Shown: positions 52,640 through 63,233 of the stretch, one piece after another
How the letters are laid out: each line of letters begins with the position of its first letter
Numbering within the stretch: the stretch's first letter is position 1
Assembly: GCF_003672135.1 (NCBI RefSeq)
Contig: NC_039511.1
Coordinates: 6,908,464-6,972,463 of the forward strand
DNA length: 64,000 nt
DNA from: Ooceraea biroi
Lineage: Eukaryota > Arthropoda > Insecta > Hymenoptera > Formicidae
Reading direction: 5' to 3'
Position numbers and translations under genes: made by a program
Notes under the pieces: model-generated
What the model was told of the DNA's origin: nothing
Database searches by the model: none
Seen by the model: only the letters and a program-made list of their open reading frames with translations

Positions 52640-53886
52640 AATAGATATTGGTAAATATGTCGATGGAAGGAGGCAGCCCTAATGACCTTGATCTTGACAT
52701 ATGTTATTAAGGTCATGACCCTGAACAACATTCAAAAGAGTTTAGCTATGGCTTGTTTGATAAAGAGGGGAACGTCCCGTTCGGCCACGTTGATATTGAC
52801 CGCAGTCCCGATTGACCACGTTGAAATTGACCACGTTGCAATTGACCACAGTCCCGATTGACCACGGTCCCGATTGACCACACATTGGAAATCAGAACGG
52901 GCGTGTCCCGTTTGCACACGGAACGATTGCACACCGCACGATTGCATACGTAATATTGCACACGTTGTATTGCACACGTTGTATTGCACACTATTCTATT
53001 GCACACAGCACGATTGTACACCGCACGATTGCACACGCACATTGCACGATTGGATATCGCACTATTAGACACTGCACGATTATTTAATAAAACTGTATGA
53101 ACGAAAAATTTTTAATGATCAGTAAATGATTCCGCATAGGTTTAACGAGGTTCGTGCCTTGAACATTCCACGCCAATCGAGGTCCACCGCGGGCGGGGTA
53201 GGCCCCCTAAAGTTTGTTTATATTTTGTTTCGGCGAGAGTGCAGGTGGAAGGTACTTCGCCGAAGGCGAAGCCCTTCCACTTGCATTACCCGCCCCACGC
53301 AAACACTGTCAAGTCATCGGTACGATTCCACATAGGTTCAATGACATGAAGTCAAAAACAGACCTCTTTGAACATACGTGCGCTAGCTATAATTGAATAT
53401 CATCGGTTGTAAATTGGTGTCCAATCGTGCAGTGTCTAATAGTGCGATGTCCAATCGTGCAATGTGCGTGTGCAATCGTGCGGTGGTCCGATCGTGCGGT
53501 GTACAATCGTGCTGTGTGCAATAGAACAGTGTGCAATACAACATGTGCAATATTACGTGTGCAATCGTTCCGTGTGCAAATAGAGACCACCCCATAAAAC
53601 ACATGCATGTTTCTGATTTCCAATATGTGGTCAATCGGGACCGTGACCAATATCAACGTGGTCAATCGGGACCGTGGCCATTATTAACGTTGTCAATCGG
53701 GACCGTGGCCAATATCAACGTGGTCAATCGGAACATGGTCAATCTCAACATGGTCAATCGGGACCGTGGTCAATATCAACGTAGCCAAACGGGTGCCACT
53801 CATAAAGAGTTATTAATAAAAGAAGTTTTATGATTTTGCACGAATTCTCTGCTGTTTACACGATGCAAGAACTTGACTTTGACATA
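52640..53886. mobile_element. Foldback element with arms of tandem subrepeats
   Basis: Left arm (about 52770-53080) and right arm (about 53400-53800) are inverted copies. Each has two blocks of ~16-bp degenerate tandem units: one around GTCAATCGGGACCGTG, one around TGCAATCGTGCGGTGT. Spacer 53080-53400. Outer flanks (AAAGAAGTTTTATGATTTTG, GACATAT) match those of the foldback at 40411. Arms built of short tandem units are the hallmark of Foldback (FB-type) elements. The right end is cut by a mariner at 53887. Confidence 0.75.
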
Positions 53887-54010
53887 TTGGGTTGGGGAAA
53901 AAGTTTCTTCGTATTCTCCCGGTAGATGACGTTAGGATCGCGTAACTCTGATAATATTAATCGGATCTGACAATACTTGCGTGCGTTTGAAAGGTGACAT
54001 ATCACAGAGA
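53887..54010 (+). mobile_element. Mariner terminal fragment
   Basis: TTGGGTTGGGGAAAAAGTTT after TA (53885-53886) resembles mariner terminal repeats. Only the left end is present; no transposase. Confidence 0.5.
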
Positions 54011-54734
54011 AATTAAAGAAAACTAGTTGTGATTTTTATATACTCACAAGGAAACATACGGAAGTGTCCCTCTCCGATTTTGATGAGCTTTTAATATGTT
54101 ATTTTCCAGCTCAAAATAAGGGACACGTATTTTTTTATACGTGCCCTTTCGCACTTTTAGAGGGTTAAACACCCCTTTGAAAAAGTCAATTTTTATCTTT
54201 CGAGGCGAATATCTTCGAAACTATTAAAGATAGAAAAAAGGTTGTGTGAAGCAAAATTAATGGCTTTTAGAGTACTTTAAGAGTGTAGAAAAAAATTTTA
54301 AGTTTTTTATTTTTCAAAATATCCCCACCATATCATTTTTTTCAAAATTTTGAAATTTCTTCATCAGCAATAGAAAGCTTAGTTGTTTACGAATTCAACC
54401 ATATATAATAAAATTACGTTCATTACGTCACATCTCAGCGAAAAAAATCGTCCGACGGCAATCGAAAATGGATTTGAAAGGCAAGGACTAGTACTATACG
54501 ATACCATTGGCAGAAATGTTTCAAAAAATTTGGTTCTCCCATAATAAAGTCATGAAATTGGCTGAAATATCCATTTTTGAATCATTTAACCACAAATTAC
54601 TCAAAAACCTGACGTGCTGCGGAAATTCTGCGGCCAGATTCGTTTTCAGCGTCAAAAAATCTATCAGATTCTCCTACTCTGCTTTTTGTAACTAACAAAA
54701 CCTAAAATTTCGCAGGCCTGTGTTATATTTTAAA

Positions 54735-56268
54735 CATGTATGCATATATGTATGTAATTTATTATGTATAATTTTTAAGGCAAAATGCAATTCAATCCGA
54801 GAAACGTCATAATACTGCTGTTTACTGCTGCTACTTTTAATTTGCCACAAACTCCTGTTACAAATGAGGAAATGGAAGTAAAAGGGAAAATAGAAAACAT
54901 GCTGCAAAAAATGTACGAGGATAAATACGAAATTGAAGAAGAAGATTCTCTTGATTTTGAAAAATCATTCGATATACCTGAAACAGAACCAGTAGCAGAG
55001 GAAGAAGATAATGAAAACGAAATAACATATGTAAAGGAAATGATATGTGTAAATGATGATATTCCAATTGAATATAAAAGAAATGCTGTTGCGTTTTGGA
55101 AACCCGTTAATTCAATTAAGGCAAAATCTTTCGAGAATGTGAAACATAGAGTTCAGAAAGTTACATCATTACACCAATTACGAAGATGGCAAGAACAAGT
55201 GAACAGAGGTGGAACTAGATTGCAGAAGCTAAAAGAAATTTCATCATACACATTAGATAAATTCAACGAAGGTCTTGAAAAAGGAGTAATTATTCACGAC
55301 ATTGATATTACTCGATGGGCCCTGAAAGCGCAACAGGAAATAAATGCACCAGGATTTACAGCATCAATTGGATGGGTAAGAAGCTTTAAGCTAGCACATA
55401 ATATTGTTTCCCGAAAAATTACAAAATTTATTACAAAAAAGACTTTACAATCAAAAGAAAATCTGATAACCGAAGGCAATAGGTTTATTGACAATGTTAA
55501 AGAGTATATTACGGGCTATGGACTTGAAAATGTTATAATTCAGATCAAAGCGGATTTTAATTAGAATTTCACTCTGGTCGTTCTTTAGCAATCCAAGGTA
55601 CAAAAAAGGTTGAGTGCACGGCACAGTCGATATCGGCAACTACACATTGTTACACTATACAACCGACAATTTTAGCTGATGGTAGATTATTATCGCCTCT
55701 TTTTATTGTTTCAATAGAACGCACTGGATCATTCGGTCCGAGAGTACAAGAAATAATGTTTAGAGAAAACAATATTTATGTTATGGCTTCTCAATCTGGA
55801 AAATTAACATCACGTGATAATGATGTAACTTTCTGAACTCTATGTTTCACATTCTCGAAAGATTTTGCCTTAATTGAATTAACGGGTTTCCAAAACGCAA
55901 CAGCATTTCTTTTATATTCAATTGGAATATCATCATTTACACATATCATTTCCTTTACATATGTTATTTCGTTTTCATTATCTTCTTCCTCTGCTACTGG
56001 TTCTGTTTCAGGTATATCGAATGATTTTTCAAAATCAAGAGAATCTTCTTCTTCAATTTCGTATTTATCCTCGTACATTTTTTGCAGTATGTTTTCTATT
56101 TTCCCTTTTACTTCCATTTCCTCATTTATAACAGGAGTTTGTGACAAATTAAAAGTAGCAGCAGTAAACAGCAGTATTATGACGTTTCTCGGATTGAATT
56201 GCATTTTGCCTTAAAAATTATACATAATAAATTACATACATATATGCATACATGTTTAAAATATAATT
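54735..56268. repeat. Inverted duplication around a CENP-B-type transposase
   Basis: 54735-55173 and 55822-56268 are inverted copies of about 440 bp, including 5' leader, ATG and the first ~125 codons. Loop 55174-55821. The two copies differ at only a few residues, so the duplication is young. Confidence 0.9.
54785..55815 (+). pseudogene. CENP-B/jerky-like transposase, truncated
   Basis: ATG 54785 (MQFNPRNVIILLFTAATFNL). Residues 1-120: acidic, two EEED clusters. Then a helix-turn-helix (IPIEYKRNAVAFWKPV...HQLRRWQEQVNRGG) and a CENP-B-type domain (LDKFNEGLEKGVIIHDIDIT, INAPGFTASIGWVRSFKLAH). TAG at 55562-55564 stops the frame; DDE-like sequence (HSGRSLAIQGTKKVE, FIVSIERT) follows in another frame to about 55815, where the inverted copy begins. 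Roughly half the transposase is missing. Member of the pogo/Tigger/jerky group. Confidence 0.75.
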
Positions 56269-56321
56269 AATAATCGTGCTTAAAGAATAGTAACACATTT
56301 TATTGTATTTACATTATAATA

Positions 56322-57056
56322 GGGGAGCGCGGGACTAAACGTTCCGATTTTGAGAAAACATAGAAAAATACTGAGAAAATATCTTTGTATTCTTTTGACT
56401 ACTGACTAATTTGTCATCGAATTTATTATATTTTAGTGTTTTAAGCGTATTTGTGATATAGTGCAACTAGTTTTTTATTCAAAGGCATTTATTTATGTTA
56501 AGTCGAGAGGAACTTCTTACCCCGTCATGGGGCTAGTTGTTACTGCCCTGGGGTAAGTTGTTACTAAGAAAGAATAAGTCATATTAATAAATAAAAACAC
56601 TAAATTACGTTAATAAATTGTGTTTGTTGAATTAGAATGAGTATTAAATTGTATGCTTTCTTTATTTTTATGCTAAAATAACATCTTAAAATCAATCATA
56701 ATCATATTTAAATAATCATATTAATAACTCAATAACCTTATGTTCCAATAACCTTATATATTAATGAGATCGTCACTCAATAACCTTATGTTCTCAATAA
56801 CTTTAAATATTAATGAGATCGTTACTTAATCTTTTTACGATGTAATTTAACAAATCAACTTAAAATCTAAATATTCAGCCTTTTTTTCAGGACGTTTCAA
56901 AAAATTACAAAGAGTCATCAGATTCACAGTTTGGACATACAAAAAACAACTTATTAATACCTGTGTTTTTTATACATTTTGAATGAGCCCAGTTCTTGCA
57001 TTGTGCACACTCGATCCACTCTTCTCCAGGCTGCGACTTCGAATATGCACACTGTA
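56322..57056 (-). mobile_element. Pogo-like remnant with PHD-like transposase tail
   Basis: Starts GGGGAGCGCGGGACTAAACG after TA, a variant of the GGGGAGACCGGG end. On the minus strand 57056-56910 encode QCAYSKSQPGEEWIECAQC, then KNWAHSKC and CPNCESDD, a PHD-like Cys/His tail as in pogo-like transposases. The rest of the transposase is absent. The interior repeats GTTGTTACT phrases. Confidence 0.6.
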
Positions 57057-57691
57057 AAAAAAGTATGTAAAGTTACATAAAAAATGAGTGTAACGATTAC
57101 ATTATTAATAATGGAAATGTATAAATTCATGTACTTTTACAAACAATTGTTTTTTTACTCTTTGTTGTGTAAATAATTATTTATATTTTGCAAAAAATTA
57201 CAAGATTAAAAGTATAATTTATAGAGTTATGTAAATATACAATTTTTGTGTAACATTATATAGTATATCATAATATATTACACATCATATATTAATTTTA
57301 CATATTACAGCTGAATTTTTACGTAAATATATATTACAAAAATAAAAAAATTATTAGAAATTTGCAATCATTTTTAACTAATTTAGTTTTTTTTACGTTG
57401 CAACATAAGTTTCAAATTAAAAACTTTTGGTTAGACAATTCATTTTCGGTAAGATATATTTTTATGCATATATTTATGCCAAGCAGTTTACGCTGCCACT
57501 GTTTCAACTGTTGAACAACTGTTCAACTGTCGTATCGATAACTCGCCCGAGTGAGAGTAGAGGACTGAAAATCATATGTTTGTCTCCTTCTACTGCTCAA
57601 CATTATCCAAAATCCCGTACCGCAAGAACAATGAGGATGCTCATAATTTCGAAATTAGTGTATGTAGTACCATGCGTTTTCATAGTCCTTG
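57057..57691. other. A/T-rich stretch without a gene
   Basis: Very A/T-rich with TATATTA runs. One open frame (57427-57717) has no recognisable feature and runs into a MITE, so it is not called. Confidence 0.45.
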
Positions 57692-57808
57692 GCTGGATTC
57701 GGGGAGACGCTATTTAGCACTATTTAACGCTGAAAATCTATAGTCATGTCACGTATACTATAGATTTTCAGCGCTACATAGCGCTAATAGCGTCTCTCCG
57801 AATCCATC
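57692..57808. mobile_element. 117-bp palindromic MITE
   Basis: GCTGGATTCGGGGAGACGCT is mirrored by GCGTCTCTCCGAATCCATCC, with AATCTATAG/CTATAGATT in the centre. Non-coding. Confidence 0.75.
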
Positions 57809-57839
57809 CCATACGATACGCCCCTGAAGACTCGCCGTC

Positions 57840-60800
57840 GCGCGTTATAACAAATGAACAGTCGTTGTTACGTGGTGAGCGGTTAGAAAAGATGTGACTC
57901 TCGAAAGCAGGCAGATCATTCCGAGCACTGGTTCCAAGCAGTTTGAAACGTTAATTTACTGCGTGACATTTTTCACGAGTAATAAAATCAGTATAAAGTG
58001 ATTTTGTTGTGCAAGTACAGAAGTAAAATTCGATACTGTCGCTGACCGAACTTCAAGAAGTACAAGAAAGCTTATCGAAAAAAAGTAAGTTTTTATACAT
58101 AAGAACAACTATGTTACATACTGGATGTAAATTTTTGTATCGACGTGAAACCGATATTCACAAAATTTTATTAGTTTTTATAATTGTACATAACAATTTT
58201 GTTATGGTTATCCTAGAATACGGCAATTTTCACTTTTACCTTTTACTTCTTTAAAACTTTACGATTTTTTTCGTTCAGGCTTAAGAACTAATTTTTCAAT
58301 CAAAAATGCTAACATGTTAAATGTGTAATTCCATGTTTCCTTCTATTCTTTTGTACAATAAACATCAAGTTTTTCATAAAAATATGCCTAATTTACGAAT
58401 AACTTGTTTCTTCAAAGATTGCGGAAAACAGTTCAATAGATATTTTAACTTTAAAAAATATATTCTTAGATGGCATACTAAAAATTGCGGTAAACAAATA
58501 GACATAATTTATCGTTGCAGAGAAAAAGATTGTAATATCTGTTTCACAAATACAAAAGATTTTAATAGACACTTATATCATCATATAAGGCAAAGTAAAT
58601 TTGAGATATATTGTGGATACCCAGCTTGTTTGAATACAACACTTTTTAAAACAGTCAATTGTTATGCAGTACACATATGTAGACATCACTCAAATTTATG
58701 TGAACAAGATATTGTTGATGATGCTCATAAGAAATTAGATCACAGTACTAAAGATGATTATATGGATACTAGTGATAATTGTGTTTTAGAAGAAGAGACT
58801 TTCAATCTCAGAGAGAATCAATCTTTTACTGATGCAGTACAGTATGTAAGAGCTATTTCACAATTGTATTTCAACTTAATTACAAAATATTCTTTGATAG
58901 AACGTTCTTTACAAGCTATAATAGATAGATGTATCATCCATAATTGAACTTTCTTATGAGCATTTTATCGCTGCTTTAAATGACAGTGATTTACAAGATG
59001 ATGTTAAAAAAAGAATCAAAAATATGTTTCAAAGCAGCCATAATCTTTTCTCAAACATTTATAGTCCTGTAAATGGTTGTCTTAGAAGTACTTATGCAAG
59101 AAATATATATTTTAAAAAACATTTTGACATTGTTATGCCTGTACAAATAAATTTAGGATTTGATAACAATCACAAAGAGTGTTACTATCATTACGTTCCA
59201 ATTTTGAATACTTTAGAAGTCTTATTAACTAATCCTAATATCCGACAATTCTGCTTAAATTCTTATAATAATTCTAGTAATGGTAACGTGCTATCTGATA
59301 TACAAAGTGGTAACATATTAAAAAATAATAATTTCTTTCAAAGAAATAAAAATACGTTAGAAATTATATTATTTCAAGATGCATTTGAAGTATGCAATCC
59401 GTTAAGTTCCTCAAAAAAAAAAGTTTAAACTTGTCGGTCTTTACATGATTCTTGGAAATTTACCTGCTTATCTGAGGTCAAAAGTGGAACATATACAACT
59501 TGTTTTTCTATGTTATGAAAAACATATCACGTTCTTTGGTTGGGAAAAGATAATGGAACCTTTAATAAATGATTTAAGAAATTTAGAGAAAAATGGAATA
59601 GTTATTTCTGGTCCAAATGAACCAATTAATTTCACTGGTACTGTAGTAGCTATGTTAGGCGACAGTTTAGGAAGTCATTAAATAGGTGGTTTTACAGAAA
59701 ATTTTCATTCCTCAGAATATTTTTGTCGTTTTTGTGACATAACTCAAAATCAATTACAATCAACATATGTATGTAAAAATATAAATCGCAATCCAGACAA
59801 TTACAATTTATGTGTGAAACAAACTGAACAAACTACAAAAATCGTAAAAGGCATAAAGCGAAATTCACCTTTGAATAAACTTAGTTATTTTCATGTATGT
59901 AATCCAGGGTTACCACCCTGCGCAGCTCATGATCTTCTAGAAGGTATTATTCCTTATGATCTTATGTATTGTGTTAAATATTTTGTTAAAGAAGGATGGT
60001 TTACTTATAACTTTTAAATTCTCGATTGCAAAAAATAAAATTTCTAAATGAAACTAAATACAACAGCATTCCATTCATAAAAGATTCGTGTAAAATTACT
60101 GGTACTGCAAGTCAAGTTAAAAGATTACTACTGATATTTCCTTTAGCTATCTTTGATTCAATTAAGGATACTTGAAAATGAAGTTTGGTTATTAATACTG
60201 CAACTTCGAGAAATCTGTTCTTTGATTTTTGCTTGTGCATTATTCTTTGGCCAGATTGCGCTATTGCAAGAGAAAATAAATGAATATTTATTGTTAAGAT
60301 CCAAATGTTTTCCAAACATAAAATTCAGACCAAAACACTTATATTTCACATTATATTTCTCATTATCCTTCTTTAATTGTATCTTTTGGTCCGCTTAAAC
60401 ATTTATGGACTTTACGATTTGAAAGTAAACATGGATATTTTAAAAACATTATCAAGCATACGCAAAATTATAAGAACATAACAAAATCGTTATCATATAA
60501 ACATCAATATTTACAAAGTCAACTTCCAAAAAATACATACTGTTCTTTGGTAATAGTGGATAACGCAGAAGAATATATTCCAGAAAATTTTAGTAACAAT
60601 ATTTCATCCGTTATAATAGATTATTTTTATGATAAAAGGAATGAAAATTTTAAATATATAGCTTCACAAATTACTTTCAAAGGCATTACATATAAAACAA
60701 ATATGTATCTGCGTAGGAAAAGACTGTTATGATAACTTTATCATATGCAAAATCAAATATTTTTCAATAAGTAATTCTTATTCAAATGTATATTTTCTGG

Positions 60801-60994
60801 GTACCACGATAAAAGTTGTATATAATTCTGATTTTGGAATATATGAACAATTCGAAATTAAAGATCAAGAACATAAAATCGATAAAATGTCTTTGTTTCC
60901 ATACTCTGCTTTACTTATTCCACATCCTATTCTTGAAACTTACTTAAATTCCATTGCCGTTTATATCTTTAAATATGCACCTCTCGACCTATGA
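57840..60994 (+). pseudogene. CACTA(EnSpm)-like transposase with N-terminal C2H2 fingers
   Basis: Leader exon to 58084, intron 58085-58278 (GTAAGT...TTCGTTCAG), ATG 58306, and an immediate in-frame TAA (58318-58320) within the first C2H2 finger. Fingers continue (CFFKDCGKQF, CREKDCNICF, CGYPACLN). Then a long transposase-like region in shifting frames: DAFEVCNPLSS, LGNLPAYLRSKVEHIQLVFL, GWEKIMEPLINDLRNLEKNG, GTVVAMLGDSLGSH, EYFCRFCD, HVCNPGLPPCAAHDLLEGII, and on to TGA at 60992-60994. Frame changes near 58935 and 59425 (A-run), stops at 59679 and 60015, frame changes near 60175, 60395 and 60725. The order resembles TNP2-type CACTA transposases; the superfamily call is inference. Confidence 0.65.
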
Positions 60995-61000
60995 CATTAT

Positions 61001-61085
61001 GTGAGTAATACTTTGGTAATACTCATTGTTCAGTATTATTATTTAGTATTATGTATAACATGTGTATATATTTTCTGTTTTGCAG
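61001..61085 (+). other. Candidate 85-bp intron before the CIDE-N gene
   Basis: GTGAGT at 61001 and TTTTCTGTTTTGCAG ending 61085; the ATG of the next gene follows at once. The transposase stop lies only 7 bp upstream of the donor, so the two genes may share one transcript. Confidence 0.55.
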
Positions 61086-62300
61086 ATGTCTTATTTATTT
61101 AAAGTTTGGTCGGCCAATAGAAAACAAAAAATCTCATTGGTAATTCATCAATCGGATAACATGTTACCTGAACTTATTACAAAAAGTAATAGCAAACTTG
61201 GTATTAATGGTTCCACTCTTGTTATGGAAAAGGATGGTGCAAATATCGATGATAATGATGTTCTAAAATTTTGTTCCGGTGAAACTTTTATGTTACTGCA
61301 AGCAGAAGAATTTTGGTCACCTCAAAATGAGACGGAATTACGCAGTACAGCATCAGCGGATATTCTAAGTCTAAGTGATTCTGCATCTACTTTGCCAACT
61401 TTGTCAAGTACACGACATGCTTCATCTCCAATAACTGTGTCGCATATTAAATCAGACAATTATGAAACTTGGACAAATTTTCATATACCTTGGGACAATT
61501 TGGAATCTACAGTGCTTAAAGAATTAGAAGCAGAAAACCGTAGCAAATATGTAATACATGCTGTTGTAAATCGTATAGTTTCAGAAATGAGAAACATATA
61601 GGAATTTATCCCATCTAAAGCATTTAAAATAGTTGCTAAAAAGGTCATCGAAAAATATCCTCAAATATTCAAAGCTATGGATAAAGATGGTAAATGTTTC
61701 GGAGATGGAAGTCATACATTATATTTAAAACTTCGTGATAGAAATTGTTATCTTAATAGACCACACATGAAAAGGTCTTTAAGTCGAAGTTTAAATATAC
61801 CGTTAAAAAAACAACGAAAAATTTTATCTGCCAAAGCTGGATGTAGTAATTGGCAACCTGACCATTATGAGGAATCAGAAACAGAAGATACAGTAGAAGA
61901 CAAAACTGAATTTCTACGGCAAGTAATCCTTCAAGATGCTCTAGAAAATGATCCTGATACTCAAAAGAAAATTTATTTATATCTTGAAGCAACGTATCCT
62001 GCACAAAGGTTATTCCTGAATAATGTCCATAAACCACTTACAATTCAAGATATAAAAACTTCATGGCCGATACTTTTACAAAAAAAGTATATGTTCTGGC
62101 ATTATCACAAATTAATGGAACACTCTATACATAAACTGAAAGAACAAATGTTAAAGAAACGGGAAAAAATGCTCAGTTATGGACGTCTTAAAAATTATAA
62201 GGAAATTATTAATACAACTGGCTCAACGGAGATTAAATTAATCAAAGTCATTATGAAACATTTTAAAGATGACTTCCATGCATTATTTAAAACATATCCT

Positions 62301-62384
62301 GTAAGTTTCACTTGAATATATATCATTATCTTTGTCAATCAATTATATGATTTTATAAATGTAACCAATTTTTTTATTGTATAG
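62301..62384 (+). other. 84-bp intron in the CIDE-N gene
   Basis: GTAAGT at 62301; TTTTTTTATTGTATAG ending 62384; phase preserved across the junction. Confidence 0.6.
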
Positions 62385-62445
62385 GAAGGGACAGCCTTGA
62401 AAGAAATTGAAGCACCTATTGCTGCACCATGCATTGTAATCATAG

Positions 62446-62532
62446 GTAATATATTATATTATAATTATCTTGGTTTTAAAATTATTTTAATTCTTATATT
62501 TTTATGTGTATGTACTTGGTTGTGTGTTACAG
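62446..62532 (+). other. 87-bp intron in the CIDE-N gene
   Basis: GTAATA at 62446; TTGTGTGTTACAG ending 62532. The codon split (ATAG then ATGAT) keeps the frame into DDTEHWMF. Confidence 0.6.
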
Positions 62533-62941
62533 ATGATACGGAACATTGGATGTTTTATTTATTTATAGAAGCAATGCACATTGAGAGAACATATTGCTTT
62601 TATGAAGCTCTGGAAATGTTGATGTCTGCGTACTATGTCTTCAACATGGAATATCCTTCACACTGTGCATGTACCTTGGAATTTATATAGAAGTATTTTT
62701 TAAACATTCATCCAATCTCTGGTACTAAATCACGTCAAGTCAAAACGAAATACAAAGTACTTTCACTGTTTAACAAATTAAGAGACATTGAAGATAAATC
62801 TATTGACAAAGAAAACATTTCATCAGACTCATAAGTGTTTCACTTAATATTGTTTGGCGTTTGGCGTACAGTATACATTAAGTTTCTAAACATATTTCTT
62901 TCCTGCTTTTCTTACTTTTCCTGCTTCTATAAAATGATATA

Positions 62942-63194
62942 CAGGGTGATTCAGAACAACCACGCGTCCTTGCAAAGACGTATTCTGGAAGTAATTCTGA
63001 GACGAATTTTCCTCTACGAAAATTTTGTCCGAAGCTTACTTTTTGAATTATTAAAGGAAATAGTTAACGAGTAACGGGCCGAGTATAAGAGGCAGACAGG
63101 GGCGGCGCGCGACGCGACTTACCGCGACGCTTAGGCGGGGCGCTCAGCTGGTCGCTGCACACAAGATACCTACTAAATACATGCATGTGATACA

Positions 63195-63233
<39 letters not shown>

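Larger units (their letters stand above)
61086..62834 (+). pseudogene. CIDE-N-like transposon protein, multi-exon, decayed
   Basis: ATG 61086 (MSYLFKVWSANRKQK). Residues 1-75 fit the CIDE-N fold of CAD/ICAD/CIDE proteins: FKVW start, SKLGINGSTLVMEKDGANID, DDNDVLKFCSGETFMLLQ. Then a Ser/Thr linker, SNYVIHAVVNRI-like segment, TAG at 61599-61601, a second part (IFKAMDKDGKCFGDGSHTLY, FLNNVHKPLTIQDIKTSWP, HKLMEHSIHKLKEQMLKKR), intron 62301-62384, a 61-bp exon, intron 62446-62532, then TEHWMFYLFIEAMHIE and a second TAG at 62688-62690; the frame runs on to TAA 62832-62834. It follows the transposase as a partner gene. Biochemical role unknown. Confidence 0.65.

Noticed and set aside
52732..53072. 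Cys-Asn-Arg repeat proteins read from the foldback arms
   Set aside because: Read from ~16-bp tandem DNA units in several frames on both strands; no start context or domain.
53400..53580. CRISPR-like array of short spaced repeats
   Set aside because: Units are diverged tandem subrepeats mirrored in the other arm of a foldback; no constant repeat/spacer structure and a eukaryotic context.
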